In this document: piece after piece, positions 20,690-32,050 of the stretch
How the letters are laid out: each line of letters starts with the position of its first letter
Position numbering within the stretch: position 1 is the stretch's first letter
Assembly (NCBI GenBank): GCA_965649825.1
Contig: OZ287697.1
Coordinates: 62,001-126,000 of the forward strand
From: Penicillus capitatus
Lineage: Eukaryota; Chlorophyta
Length of the DNA stretch: 64,000 nucleotides
Direction: 5' to 3'
Notes under the pieces: model-generated
Seen by the model: only the letters and a program-made list of their open reading frames with translations
Told to the model about the DNA's origin: nothing
Databases searched by the model: none
Made by a program: the position numbers and the translations under genes

Positions 20690-22287
20690 ATGTGGACTGC
20701 CGTCCTCTGTTCTCTGCTCGTCGCACTCGTGACGCGTATCCTCTGGCGCAGATGGAAGTACGACCTCCACAAGGTACCGAGTCCGCCTGGCTGGCCGATC
20801 CTGGGTCACAGTCTCGACTTCGTCAACAGCGAAGTACTCAGAAACACATGGAAATGGTTTGGACAAGGTCTCAAGCGCCTCAATTACCCGAGTTTGATGA
20901 GGGTTTGATGCTCGCTCTCGTCAGCTGTTCAAATTTTCGCTGTAGATTGATGTTTTTGGTAAATCTTTGGTGGTGGTCACGGATGACGAGTTCATAAAAA
21001 ACGTTATAATGTCGAGCAGAGATCCCTTTCCTAGAACCGTCGAAAACGACAATTTCATTCTTCCGGTGAGCTCATTGACAGATGAGATCAAGTGATTTGT
21101 GCTTGTAGATGATAGGCAATAATCCACAAGCCAGATCATTTGTGCTGCATGCTAAAACGACGCCATACGTCAAGGCGGTTCGTAAAGTTTACTTAACCGC
21201 ATTTCAGTCGAACAATCTAAGAGTGGTGATGCCGAAGATCCACGATGTCATGCAAAAAATGATCTCCATCATCGAATCTGCATGGGAGGACGGACCGATC
21301 GACGTCCAGAAACTGTCCGTATCGTTAACTCTGGACTTCATTGGTTCTATCGCCTTCGACAAGAATCTGGGCGGTTTGGATGGCAGTGGTGAGATCCTCG
21401 ACCATATTTTGGCAGCTGGATACATCGCGAGAGAAGCTTATGGCAATCCACTCAAGACTGTCTACTGTAAGCTTTTTCCACACTCTAAGGTTGGACGACA
21501 CCGGAGCTCGGTTCTCGGAAAACTGCACAAAGAGTGGAAACGGCTCACGGATGAGATATTGGCGCGAGAGGACCCTGTCAACGACGAAGAGCCCATCTGG
21601 TACGGACTGAAATATCTGATAGATCCGGAAACGAAGAAACGACTGGATTACGACGGCTTACTGGCCGAGGTTGCGACAGTTGTGTTTGGCGGGATGGACA
21701 CCACAGGACATCAACTCGCATGGATCCTTGGTCTCTTGGCTGCTCGCCCCGACGTCGTCGGAAAGATGTTAGACGAGTTGAAGCAGCACGGTCTGTACGG
21801 AGACACTCAGAAAGAACTGCAATTCGAAGACTTGTCGAACCTGACCTATCTCAATGCTGTCGTTAGGGAGGGCATGAGAGTAGTGCATATTTTTCCGGCA
21901 GGCTTCGCTCGAAGTGTGCCAAGGGACATGAGTATTCTCGGATACAGAATCCCGAAGGGGACGACGATTCTGCTGATTGGCAACCGCGCGTACCACATTG
22001 ACACAGACTGGAACGATCCGGAAAGCTTCAAGCCAGAGAGGTGGCTCAACGACGATGCGATCTGCCGTTTACATAACCTACATTTCTCTTGGGGCCCTAG
22101 AGATTGTCCCGGACAGAAGTTGGCGATGCTGGAAATACGAATTGCCATTGTCGCTATCTTCCAAAAGTATGTGGTGTCCTTGGTTGGCTCGTATGCAGAC
22201 TTGGCGGACAATACTGTGGAAGGACTCGTCACCGAAGCCGAGGACGGCATCTGGTTGAATTTTACGCCGAGAAAGACTTCCACTTAG
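20690..22287 (+). CDS. Cytochrome P450 monooxygenase
   Basis: Three exons (20690–20902, 20946–21065, 21109–22287) sum to 1512 nt, 503 aa, the usual P450 length. An N-terminal membrane anchor (MWTAVLCSLLVALVTRIL) is followed by the Pro-rich hinge 'VPSPPGWPILGHSLDF', as in microsomal P450s. The I-helix oxygen-binding motif is 'GGMDTTGH', the K-helix ExxR is in 'REGMRVV', 'PERW' follows, and the heme-binding loop is 'FSWGPRDCPGQ' with the axial Cys. It should hydroxylate a hydrophobic substrate at the ER or plastid envelope with a separate reductase; the substrate cannot be inferred. The gene sits alone in a gene-poor segment bounded by inverted repeat arms. The last exon is 1.18 kb, long for this genome. 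Confidence 0.93.
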
Positions 22288-24857
22288 CAGGACAGAAGCT
22301 TTTCATCATCCATCGATCATTACTTTTCAAATAATATCGCTTTCTCTTGCATGAGGATACTGAATGCCAAGCGCAAAGAGAAGTGTGATTAGCGACTATT
22401 CTTTTCACCTGCAATGCATGTTGGAAGGATTTTACTCTCCGTTGAAACTCATCTGTAATGCAATGCTGGTTGACTTTATACATCTCTCTCGCATTATCCG
22501 TCGTTATTTCACCGCGCAGTATAATCTCACTGGTCGTATGACCCTCACTCGGACTGATGGTATTTGTGAGCCATCATCTGCCGAATGATCGAGACTATTG
22601 ATTATTGTGGCGACACGAGCGATATCGAAATCTCTTGAATAGAAACAAACAGAACAACTCTTCGTTACAGATGATGATGTTTTTTTTTTCAAATCGCCCC
22701 CCTTTTATATGGTTTTCTAACATGACGTTATGATGGCGTCATGCTTCATGTCATGATGTCATCTTCCTCCTCAGTTCTTCTTCCTTCCTTGACTTCATGA
22801 CAGTGACAGTGGTTTAACTTTCGGCTATGTTCTGACCGGTTTTGTGCGCGTGCTTAACGTTTACGATAAAGACCAACGGCTTCGGCCAACGGCTTTTGTC
22901 GACAGTATTCTCCACAGGGACATTTGATTGTGCAAGATGCGGGTTATTTCGAGACATTTGGAGACATACTCCTCACAACTGTGCCTTTTTGGAGACAAAT
23001 GAAGATAAATGTGAGATCAAATAGGCACCGCGGAACTCTTCGTGTGAATTAAATGTGTCTGTGCTGTACGATTGCTTGTCCTTGCCATGAATGCAGCTGG
23101 CGTCTTTTCGTTCTCTCAGCTCAGATCGCTTCAACCGACAAGTCCCAACACCGCGGTGAGTGGAATTCCATCTGCAAGGCAATGCTCCTGTCTGAAATGC
23201 GAATTCTGCAATGTCCGATTACTCTGAGTCGAAGAAATGGTACCCGATGGGCGAAACCATTAACTGTGTGGAAACGAGAGCACGATAAGAAGAATGTCTG
23301 TCTGCACAAGGAAGGGTCAACGCGACGGTTGAAGTGTCAGTCAAAAGAAGGCGCCATTCTAATGGAACGGTGATGGGACTGGACACTGATGTAACCGGTG
23401 ACATTGCTGTCACTTCATCTTTTCGCGCCCTTGGCTGCGCGACGTAACTGTCGCTTCCGAGTCGCGATGAGTAGGCGTGAGTCAGGGTGACTAGGAATGA
23501 GCTCTTATGAAGTTCACACTGAAGTTCCATGGAAGCTTCTAGAATCTCATTTGGAACTCACTCTTGACCTTCGTATGTTTTTTCCTGTTGTCACAATGAA
23601 GGATTGCGTATTTAAGTGAGGGTCGGACACGTAAAACATCTTTTGCTCGCCATCCAAGTTGCACTTGTGTCTGTGAATCACATACAATCTGTTTCTCTTT
23701 GTCAAACATTTGCTGTCTATCGTCGCTGTAATAAGTTATCTCTTCGCTGCAACTTTTGGCATGGCCTCCGATATCCATGCTCATCCTCATCTTGCTTCAA
23801 GACGTCCGTTGCGCTTGTGAGATGAGCCAACCCGGAGACGATTCAGGCACGCACTCTCCCCGTCAACCTATCCGCTGCCGTGCAAACGAGGGGGAGATAC
23901 ATGTCAGCGCAGAAGACACCCTAAGGAACGTGAGGGTGAGGCAGCCGGAGGGAGTTTTTCGCAGTCTCACATGTTAGATTCCACCGTGTATGTTTCTTTT
24001 GACCAAGTAATCGCTTTTCACTCCTCCTATTGAGCAGGTAACCATTGTACGTCATAACCGACTGAGTATCACAATCGAACCACCACGGATTTTTTGTTTC
24101 CGACAAATAGCGCTTATTCATAATTTTTCATACAGTCCGAATACGTTTCCAAACTCGCGATAGAAACTCATGTGTCATTGTCAGAAGAACAGGGCCGTCA
24201 TATCGTGACGTGTCTTGTTGTCCAAGGGTTCTGCCTTTGAAGGGGGCGCTTACACGACGTGTCGTGTCACCTGTGGCACACAAAGACATGCACATGGACA
24301 CATGTGAACCTTTTGCTCTCTAATACGCCAATCCTTTCGCTGACAGTCGTCTCACACACTTGAGTGGCTAAATGCAAGTCATGAATTGAGGTTTTATTTC
24401 GGTCACATTCATCGCCACATGCCTTGCCGTCCATGACAATCGACTGAACCCTGCGCAGTCCGTGCATAGCGAAGGTGTACGGTGGTGACACGAGAGACAG
24501 CAAGTGCTGCTTCGCGTGCAAACCGTCAGCATCACTTTGAGAACTCTGTCCAATGTCGTAACGCACCTCGCCCGTCCAAATGATGTCGGTTGGCACACGT
24601 GTCATACTTGCCCGGGGCAATGTCGACAATCCGTTAAGGTGTTTGGAACGCTCGCATGTTCTCATTCATAGCTTTTCGTCGCTATCGGAGAAAGACCCGA
24701 AACTGCCACCCCATCGATGTCTTCGCAAAGTAGACGCGCTTCTCTTTCTGTCTCATATACAGAACAGTAACGCAACAAGGTATTTTAAATGGAATAACAT
24801 ACTTCCACTCGACGAGGACCGTACAGCCTGCCACTCGAATCGAGGTTTGTCTCTTTC
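22288..24857. other. Gene-poor region with a dispersed repeat arm
   Basis: About 2.6 kb between the P450 and the MATH/RING fusion gene with no gene I can support. It contains the right arm of the inverted repeat (24177–24345), an A/T tract near 22679–22690, and a run rich in TGATGTCATG-like words at 22725–22765. A minus-strand frame at 24267–24665 reaches 132 codons but shows no motif and overlaps the repeat. Confidence 0.45.
24177..24345 (-). repeat. Inverted repeat, right arm
   Basis: Reverse-complement partner of 19029–19196. Compared with the left arm this copy has a TAG in the shared reading frame and a single-base indel, so if the repeat once formed part of a coding exon this copy is broken. 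The two arms face each other around the P450 gene, about 5 kb apart. Confidence 0.85.
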
Positions 24858-26652
24858 ATGGTTTCTCGCTCCCGACAGGATTGCCGATTTCAGCGGACGA
24901 TGCGTGTTCTTCGCCCCGAGACGGTAACTGGTATCTATCAAGTGCGATATCCATCTCACTCTTTTGAAGTCCACCATCGATTTGCCCTTCCAGCTGCGTC
25001 TGAACAATTTGAGGTCCCTAACACGACACAAGATCTTCCAAACGGAGACTTTTGCCATAGCTGGCCACCAATGGTCCGTGTGCTTGACATCTACCGCATG
25101 TCATTCGTACAGTGTGCAGGAGACTGGTCCTCTGTCGATGTTATGACCAGCGTTTCGAGAACGAGCACCTTGCCGTCTATCTGTGTTCTTTAAATGGCGT
25201 TTGTCTTCACGTGCGTTTCCGTCTGACGCTACTCAATCAAAGTGGCAATGCCAGACACCACGTACAAGGTGACGATCCGTGTTATCAACTTTCTATTCTG
25301 CCAATTGCTATATCCAGACTTTGCTTTACTGTTTGGTCGCCACGACATGAGAGGCACTCGATCGTTTCTGGACATGGATCGTGTTCGATGTACAGGCAAC
25401 GGATTTGTGCGAGGAGGAAGTATTCGTCTCCTGCTCGAGATGGGTGCCGTGGTGGAGAAGAAAAGGCGGCAGCCGGTATTGGACACGGTTGGCGGGCATA
25501 TTGGGTTGATCAACGTCGAAGTCTTCACGAGTGATATCTTACAGAAACGCACGGATCGTTTTGGTCTTGTAGAGCTCTCTCGAAAACGCAGTTTTATCGC
25601 CCAGAGAAACCAGTCCCTCGTCTCCTTGCAGAAACAAGTACATCCCTGCCACTCTGAGAAAGATCCCTTCGTCATCATAGACTCCGGGATGTGGCGTGCA
25701 GGCTAAAAACGGTCGTTTGTGGTTGTGCACCCGAACGGAGACGGGAGGGCTCAAGTTCGGCAAGAACTTGACGCAGCTGTCACCTGTCGGAAGTTTGGAC
25801 CTGGCGTGTCCGCGTCGTTCAGGTAGAGAGTCATGGATTGGGCTTTTCTACGAAACTCCGGCGCTGTATCCTCGGGACAATGCGCCGATGGAGAATCTCT
25901 GGGTGCTCTTTCTCAAGATCTTTATCCCGGAGACCAATAATCTGAGGGTTCTCGGCCACAGAATCGTTCATAAAGACACGAGAACCCTCGACATCTTCTC
26001 GGAACTCGCAAACGCGATGCAGCTAAGGAGAAATCATCACTTCCGCGTTTTCAAAGAAAATAACGACATGCAAGGCGTTCAGGAGATTGAACCGTCGCAA
26101 TCACTCGAAACGGTGCGTTCATTACCTGAATGAAGACATTCTCTCTACTCATGCAACGCGTCACTGTCATTGACAGAAGGGCATTCGAAATGGAGACATT
26201 CTAATTGGATGCTGGGTCTCGGATGAGGACCACATACGCGCTCCCTTCGACCCCGATCTGTGGAATCGATTTCATCAACATGCCTTTTCGGATGAGGGAA
26301 ATGAGATAGAGGAAGAAGAAGAGGGCGGGGATGATGTCGCTGGACCATCAGCAGCATACTCCGTATACTCCTGCAGAGAGGATGATCTGTTGCAATGTTT
26401 GCCTGTTTTAGCAAAGCGTGACGGATGAGCAGGTGTGTGTCTACTGCCGTGAATGGCCTCCAACATCCGGAATGCTCCATGGCGAATCGTATCACTTTCG
26501 AGTTTGGCATTGAGGGAAGACACATGGACTGCTATTCTAGGATTCACAAGTGCTTGTGTCACGAGTGCGCCCGTCTACTAAAGGAGGAATCAAATCTGAA
26601 ATGCTTCATGTGCGGGGTCCAAACGGAACGCATCATTATGGACATTTTCTAG
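24858..26652 (+). CDS. MATH – USP7-type UBL – MDM2-type RING fusion protein
   Basis: Eight exons (24858–24923, 24970–25079, 25120–25268, 25318–25637, 25702–26112, 26177–26362, 26412–26488, 26541–26652) sum to 1431 nt, 476 aa in frame. Residues about 25–160 form a MATH/TRAF domain ('FQLRLNNLRSL', 'HQWSVRL', 'LAVYLCSLNG', 'VRFRLTLLNQ'). Residues about 167–360 match the ICP0-binding ubiquitin-like region of USP7 ('INVEVFTSDI', 'RLWLCTRTETGGLKFGKNLT', 'ENLWVLFLKIF', 'LRVLGHRIV', 'IRNGDILIG'). An acidic EEEEEGGDD run leads to a C-terminal RING whose ligands are spaced as in MDM2 (C-x2-C-x10-H-x4-H-x3-C-x2-C-x11-C-x2-C; MDM2 has x10 in the last gap). No USP protease domain fits between the MATH and UBL parts. 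A ubiquitin ligase is inferred. Confidence 0.85.
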
Positions 26653-27107
26653 AAGGGCACTCAGCAGCAAGAACCACCAATGAACCTATACCATCTTCGC
26701 GAGTTTTCTCATAGCAGCATTGCTGCGTGTACAACACATGGTGATCATAATGACAAGACGTCTGCGATTGCGCCGATCGTCTATCGAAAAACGAGGGCGT
26801 GACATGCCACTCGAAGAATAACATCTTACTCATCTTCTAATCCCCATCAATGTGCAATAACAGACACAGATCCATTACTAACGGCTTCATTATCGTAAAA
26901 GGCCAACAATCGGGAAATTCGTGTTCGGAGTGTGCGAGAGAGACAACAATCAAATGATGCCATATCGATCACGCTGTTGTTGCCAATTTCCACACCAGAT
27001 GCAAAATGCTGGAAGAATACACGATGCAGCACAATTACGACGACAGTTGCCGTTGCCACATCATCGTCATCTGTCTTCTGACACTTGTCTCGTTGACTCT
27101 TGCTTGA
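26653..27107. other. Intergenic, nothing recognised
   Basis: About 450 bp between the convergent ends of the fusion gene and the ANTH gene. Only short open frames occur and no RNA gene or repeat was seen. Confidence 0.5.
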
Positions 27108-29224
27108 TCAGAAGAAACTGGAAATATCCTGTTGCCCATTGGCACCTTGTTGTTGTTGGGGGACGCTGTTCATGGAATTCGCGGTGGTTTGAAATGGATT
27201 GCTGCCCATGGATTCCTGACGCATGGGCACGCCTGGCAGAGCAAAGCTTGGTTTCTTTTGAATACTGGGAGTCAGTCCATCGAACGGATCCGCAAGAGCA
27301 CCAGGTCCGGTGAACGTTCCGTTGGCTCCGTGAATGGCGGCGCTTGTGTGTTGGTATACAGGCATGGGACTCGGATGAATGGGCTGCTGATACAGCTGGG
27401 CCTGAGGCTGAGGCTGAAGAACAGTCGATTCGTGGCCACTGAATGGATTGTTCGACGCAGGCATCGCTGTCGGAAACACCTCCATCTGAGGCGCCGCCGG
27501 AGTTGAGAAGCCTTGCATCGGCGAAGGGTATGCCGTTTGGGCAATGAAGGATCCGGGAGAGGAACTGTCTGGAGGCGGCGGCGGTGGAGGCATCGGCCCA
27601 CCTCCAAAGAAATCATCAAAGGGCGATGCGTTCTGTTCAGTGACAACAGAAGTGGTCCCGACTGGTGATCCCAGACCGCCCGATGCTCCCCAGTCACCTA
27701 AGAAGCCGCCATCTTTGGTAGCATCTGGCGTCTGGAAGACCGTATCACCAAATGGATCCGACAACACACGTTCTGGTAAGACATCTGTCGGTTGAGCTGG
27801 GACGCTGAGATCCAACGCATCGAGACCCAGTAGATCTTGTTCGTATTCTTTTGGCTTTTCCTCTGTTGTCTTCTGGAGATTCACGACGAGCTTCGTCGTC
27901 GGTTGTCCGCCGCCATCTGAAGACGGTGCAGCAAGTGCAGCGGAGGGCGTTCCTCGTGCGTTACGCGATACGGTCGAGGGGAACTTCCGTGCTGCTGTTC
28001 TTCCCGTGGCTCCTTTCACGTATTCTTCCATCTGACTCAAGAAATCTTCCGGAGGAGGCGTCAACTGTGGAAACTGAATCTGATGTCCGATACGCAGATC
28101 TGTCACATTACATCACAACACATCGCACACTCCACAACACTCTTTCCACAAGACGCACTTTGCACGGCATTGAAGAATGTTTGCATCTGGTTGGAGCTGT
28201 TGATGGACTCGCGGTAAAGTTCGAGTCCTTTGGAGGCGTCAACGCGGTCCATTTCAAAGAACTGCTCTGCTAAATTGATCACCCCTTCCGAGATCACACG
28301 ATAAAGACGAAAGCATTCTGTGAGCAGTGCTCTCAATGCCTCCATCACAACGTCGCTCTCGGCGGCGGCCCCTTCTGGCACGCAGGCAAGTACACGTTGC
28401 AGCATTTTCTGCACTCTCGGTAACTCGTCCAGCAGTTCCTGTCCAGTAGCTGTCTTGAAACGCACGTTCGCTCCGCCTCCATCTCGATCCACATCGAATT
28501 TTATTGACTCGAAGACAGACAAACGCTCGTCCAGATAACTCGAGTACACACGGACAAAGGCTGAGAAATCCCAACTCTCTTTCTGGGACCTATCGGCAAA
28601 GTTATTGAGACGCATGAGCTCCGTCACCTTTCTCTTCTCCTTATAACGGATCATCTACCCGAACAACCTTTCTCATTATCCGATCTCAAAGTGTGATGGA
28701 TAGAGGGATAGATATCAAAAAGAATGAGACTGCGTTATTCCACGCACTTCTTGTTTGAAATTGCCATCGCTGTCAGACTTGAGGAGTTTGTGAAACACCA
28801 TCAAAGCCTTCAAGACCACCAACCACGTTTCATTTGGAGTCGTCAGCCTCTCATACAGTGCATGGACAATGTATATCACTTTTTTGCGATTCGACGACGT
28901 CGCGATAATTTCGCGCAACGCTACAAAACAACCCGCGTACGTCATTCCTGTGTCATGAGGTAGGATAGAGGAGACGCACTCCGAACGTGTTTTTCTTTGG
29001 GTGGCGTGATATCATGATTCGTTGCTTTAACGACGGCGATTTCCACATCCTATTCACCAAAATCTCACCACACATGCACTTCATTCGACATAAGCGACTT
29101 GAAATTCGCCGCCGTTTACACGGGCCGCTCCCGCCGCGAGTTTATCGGAGACCCAACTTATCGTCGACGTTGTCTTGGGCTTGCCATTGCCTCGACCATC
29201 TTTGGACATACTTGTCGTTGCCAT
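27108..29224 (-). CDS. ANTH-domain clathrin adaptor (AP180/CALM family)
   Basis: A minus-strand endocytic adaptor. The start at 29224 (MATTSMSKDGRG…) is followed by the ANTH domain across several exons: 'DVEIAVVKATNHDITPPKEKHVR' (the PIP2-binding KATNHD/PPKEKH motif), 'IIATSSNRKKVIYIVHALYERL', 'WLVVLKALMVFHKLLKSDSDGNF', 'FVRVYSSYLDERLSVFESIKFD', and the long helix 'LLTECFRLYRVISEGVINLAEQFFEMDR'. The C-terminal half (single exon 28106–27108) is low complexity with clathrin/AP2/EH-binding peptides: DPF at two places, NPF at two places, FDDFF, and LLGLDALDL. Such proteins recruit clathrin to the plasma membrane and sort SNAREs. The N-terminal introns are short. It is head-to-head with the next gene, with about 100 bp between starts. 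Confidence 0.9.
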
Positions 29225-29325
29225 TTTTCTACGCGAGAATAGTAGTAAGTTGAAGAAGAGCGGCACGAACAACGCTTAAATGCTAAATGACACAATGCGA
29301 TTAGAAATGCCGAGGTTTGGATGCG

Positions 29326-30551
29326 ATGCAATGGATTACGCCAGTGCGTTCTTTCATTCGCGAGGAATGCGCGACGCGTCGCAGCGCCTCGGCGAATGAT
29401 GTCGTTCAACGCCTCTCTCACGAAGTTCGACGTAAATTACAACTGGCGGCGCAGTCCATTACGAAAGACGACGCTGAGACCGTCTGCGAAGAAGTCTTCG
29501 TGGACCTGATGGGCAAACTCGCTGCCATAGCGCAGGAAGTGTTCAAAGCCGACCGCCCTTGTGCATTCTTCGAAATCCTGGCAGACTACTACTTACATGT
29601 ATGGTATGATGTGACGTGGGGTGCGGAAACACGTGTGGTTGGTGGTTAGAATGGCGTGGAGGCGGAACGTGTGTTGGGTGTGTGCCGAGGAATGTGGGGG
29701 CAGTCCTATGTGGCAGCGATTTTTTCATTGATCCTTCATAAATGGCTTCTGACGAATGAAGAAGCTGGCGGGAAGCTACAGCGACATACCTGTCTCAATG
29801 TCTTGCTGACAGGATGCCGCCAACTCTTCTGGAAAGACATCCATTGGTGCACCTTTCATTTCGAATCGCTCTTTCATTTCATTGATAACATCTACGCAAC
29901 ACCGACAGAGCTCCCATTCAAAAGCGCATTCCTCTCGCTCATCGGCCAATTCCTTCCCTACTATGTCCCCACTGAGGTCAGCATCTCACACATTCTCTCA
30001 CTCTAACGGTGTCTGTATGGTGGTGGTTATTGCAGTCTTTATCCAGACGCATGATGCGATTACCTTATCAGAGAATGGCCCAAAGAAATGTCCCAATGCC
30101 TTTGACAGCGACGGGCTTCACACCAGATGTGCTGTTCACAAAGATCACAGAATTGCTGAAGGAGTTGGGTGCAGATGAACCCGGTCTGGTGTGTTACTTA
30201 GAGTCCCTGCGCCGAGTGAATACCTGTCCACTGCTCACACAATTGGGAACGGTCACACGTTTGCAGTTTCAGGCACAGCTGTACACACTAACAACACAAG
30301 GCGGCCCACGCTATCCATCGCATTCTGTCAGGGCAGCTGCCTTTTCCACGTTGGATGCTCTCTATCCAGCTGGCGCCCGTACCCGTAAACTCATTTCTCT
30401 GCTCTTTAAGATATTTCATCCTCTCTCCTGGCCAAGGACGACGGCCACGATGGCTCAACAGACGTGGAGCCGATTCTTATGTTTTATCCTCTTCTTCTTT
30501 TCTTGCATCGCTTTCTGTATGCGATTCGTGATGAAGCCCTTTATCCGATGA
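29326..30551 (+). CDS. Conserved-looking helical protein with hydrophobic C terminus
   Basis: Three exons (29326–29598, 29650–29976, 30036–30551) sum to 1116 nt, 371 aa in frame. The protein is mostly helical: 'VVQRLSHEVRRKLQLAAQSITKDDAETVCEEVFVDLMGKLAAIAQEVFKADRP', 'YVAAIFSLILHKWLLTNEEAGGK', 'FHFIDNIYATPTELPFKSAFLSLIGQFLP'. It ends with 'KLISLLFKIFHPLSWPRT' and a hydrophobic tail 'FLCFILFFFSCIAFCMRF' that could be a membrane anchor. I recall similar uncharacterised plant proteins with a C-terminal 'HP.SWPR' motif but cannot name a family. The upstream codon at 29317 is TTG, so the ATG at 29326 is used. It is divergent from the ANTH gene. Confidence 0.6.
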
Positions 30552-30619
30552 AGGAAGGCTTCACCCTCATTCCCCTGGTTCTTTAGCGGCCTGTGAAGTC
30601 GATCTTTTTATGGGTCCGG

Positions 30620-30853
30620 TCAATTTTGACATGCAGTAGTCGGGATTCGTTTCGCACACGCGTTGGCATTATGGACGTTGTCCAGTTTAGGATCTTTACG
30701 ATTCAATGCCTCCAATGCATCAAAGACAGCTGCTTTCACGTCAGAAATCTTATCGTCTCTTCTCAAATATTTCTTCCCGGAAACACCCTGTTGCGGACAG
30801 CAGCCATATGACATTATGCCCACTCCGTCAAAAAACAACAAATACATAATCAA
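30620..30853 (-). CDS. Possible small ORF or 3' exon
   Basis: A minus-strand open frame of 77 codons containing 'GVSGKKYLRRDDKISDVKAAVFDALEALNRKDPKLDNV', which has the charge pattern of a real amphipathic helix. It could be a small gene starting at 30853, or a terminal exon linked to an upstream minus-strand gene. No homology is recognised. Confidence 0.25.
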   Translation of the reverse strand: MIMYLLFFDGVGIMSYGCCPQQGVSGKKYLRRDDKISDVKAAVFDALEALNRKDPKLDNVHNANACAKRIPTTACQN

Positions 30854-30895
30854 TCAACAATGGTCCAATCGTTGTTATGGTGCACAAAAAGGCAA

Positions 30896-31961
30896 TCAAG
30901 AGCATGAAGAAAAGAGATGGTTCCATTTGTTGGTATCCTGTTCGGGAGGATCTTCTCCGTCGATACTCTCCAATGCAAAACAGTGGTGTGACGTGTCTGG
31001 AAGATGCAGACACTGAACAATGGCTTCAGCCACAGCGATCCGTGATGCCTCTCCATACAGATTATCTTCACCCGATAGACGTACAGCCAATCGACTCCCA
31101 CGCGTGCCCCTGATCAAAGTATTGAGATCTGTCGAAGTGTACGGGGCATCTGTTAGACGAGATGGTCTCAGAATCGTCCAGGGCAATCCCGAAGACATCA
31201 CGGACTTCTCAACCCCCCTTCTGTAAGTCAAGACGTTAAAGAGGTTGAGAATGACAAAAGGAAACTGGTCTGTCCGGGTGACACCGGCAGACGAGATCAA
31301 AACAAAGCGACCGATGTCGCTGGGCGTGTATTGAATGAGGTTAGCAATGGCTACCTTGTCTGTCTTCTCTGGACTATTATCTCCTTTCCACCTGAGAACA
31401 TTGACGTCAACCGTAGAAGAGGAGAAAGAAGAGATGACGACCTTGGAGATGGGAAGGCCGTTGTGCCGACGCAGCTGCAGACAGCATCAACGCCTTTCAT
31501 AATGGCAGGGATCTCTTCGGCATAGCGTATGTCGCATTCCACAATCTGCCTCGTCCGTTGTGTGAGGAAGGGGAGGTGCGGACAGGAGAGCGCACTTCGA
31601 GATTGGGTGTGTCTACGCCAAATATCTCTTCGGCCTTTGCGATGTCTCGAGCCACGGCGCGTACGCGGAATCCGCTCTCCAGAAGGCGCTGGACTGTCAA
31701 TTGTCCTACGCCTCCAGTCGAACCGGCCACGAGGACAAGCGACCCGACGGATAGCGCTTTCGCGACAGGCAGCGCCTCTTCCTTTTCGACGGAGCTTGCG
31801 ACAGAGAGAGGCCACGTGGCAGCTCTCAGTTGTCCCTCTGCACGACGTGCTAAGAGGTGACCAGAGGCATCGGGACGACGCGCCGTTATCCGTGGCGCAT
31901 GTCCGCCGATATCAAACAACGCCACTGGTGACACACGTCCGAGCTTCGCTGACAAGGCCAT
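30896..31961 (-). CDS. NAD(P)-binding SDR / NmrA-like protein, plastid type
   Basis: An atypical short-chain dehydrogenase. The ATG at 31961 opens a basic, Ala/Arg-rich transit-like leader. The Rossmann dinucleotide motif is 'VLVAGSTGGVGQLTVQRLLESGFRVRAVARD'. Splicing joins 'TPNLE' to 'IVECDIRYAEEIPAIMKGVDAVCSCVGTTAFPSPR' and then to 'WKGDNSPEKTDKVAIANLI', a pattern shared with the plant and algal atypical SDRs related to HCF173, TIC62 and At5g02240. The C-terminal part has 'RFVLISSAGVTR', 'VEKSVMSSGLPWTILRPSRLTDAPY' and 'RIAVAEAIVQCL'. The Tyr/Lys catalytic pair of classical SDRs is not obvious, so it may act as a redox-sensing or scaffold protein. It is head-to-head with the small thylakoid-type gene, 89 bp between starts. 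Confidence 0.8.
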
Positions 31962-32050
31962 CGATTAAACAGTGGATAAGAATGGTAGCGAGGGAAGCCC
32001 GGCAATCGATGAAAAAGAACCACAAATATCGATCATCTGTCATCTCTCAG

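Noticed and set aside
22725-22765. TGATGTCATG-rich run as a possible regulatory array or CRISPR-like repeat
   Set aside because: Only a few imperfect copies of a short word without regular spacers; similar words recur by chance near 53.0 kb.
24267-24665. 132-codon minus-strand ORF near the right repeat arm
   Set aside because: Partly made of the repeat, no recognisable domain, no splice partners; kept only as a possible relic.
24858-26652. Ordinary USP7/UBP12 deubiquitinase
   Set aside because: No Cys or His boxes of a C19 peptidase are present, and MATH and UBL regions are adjacent.
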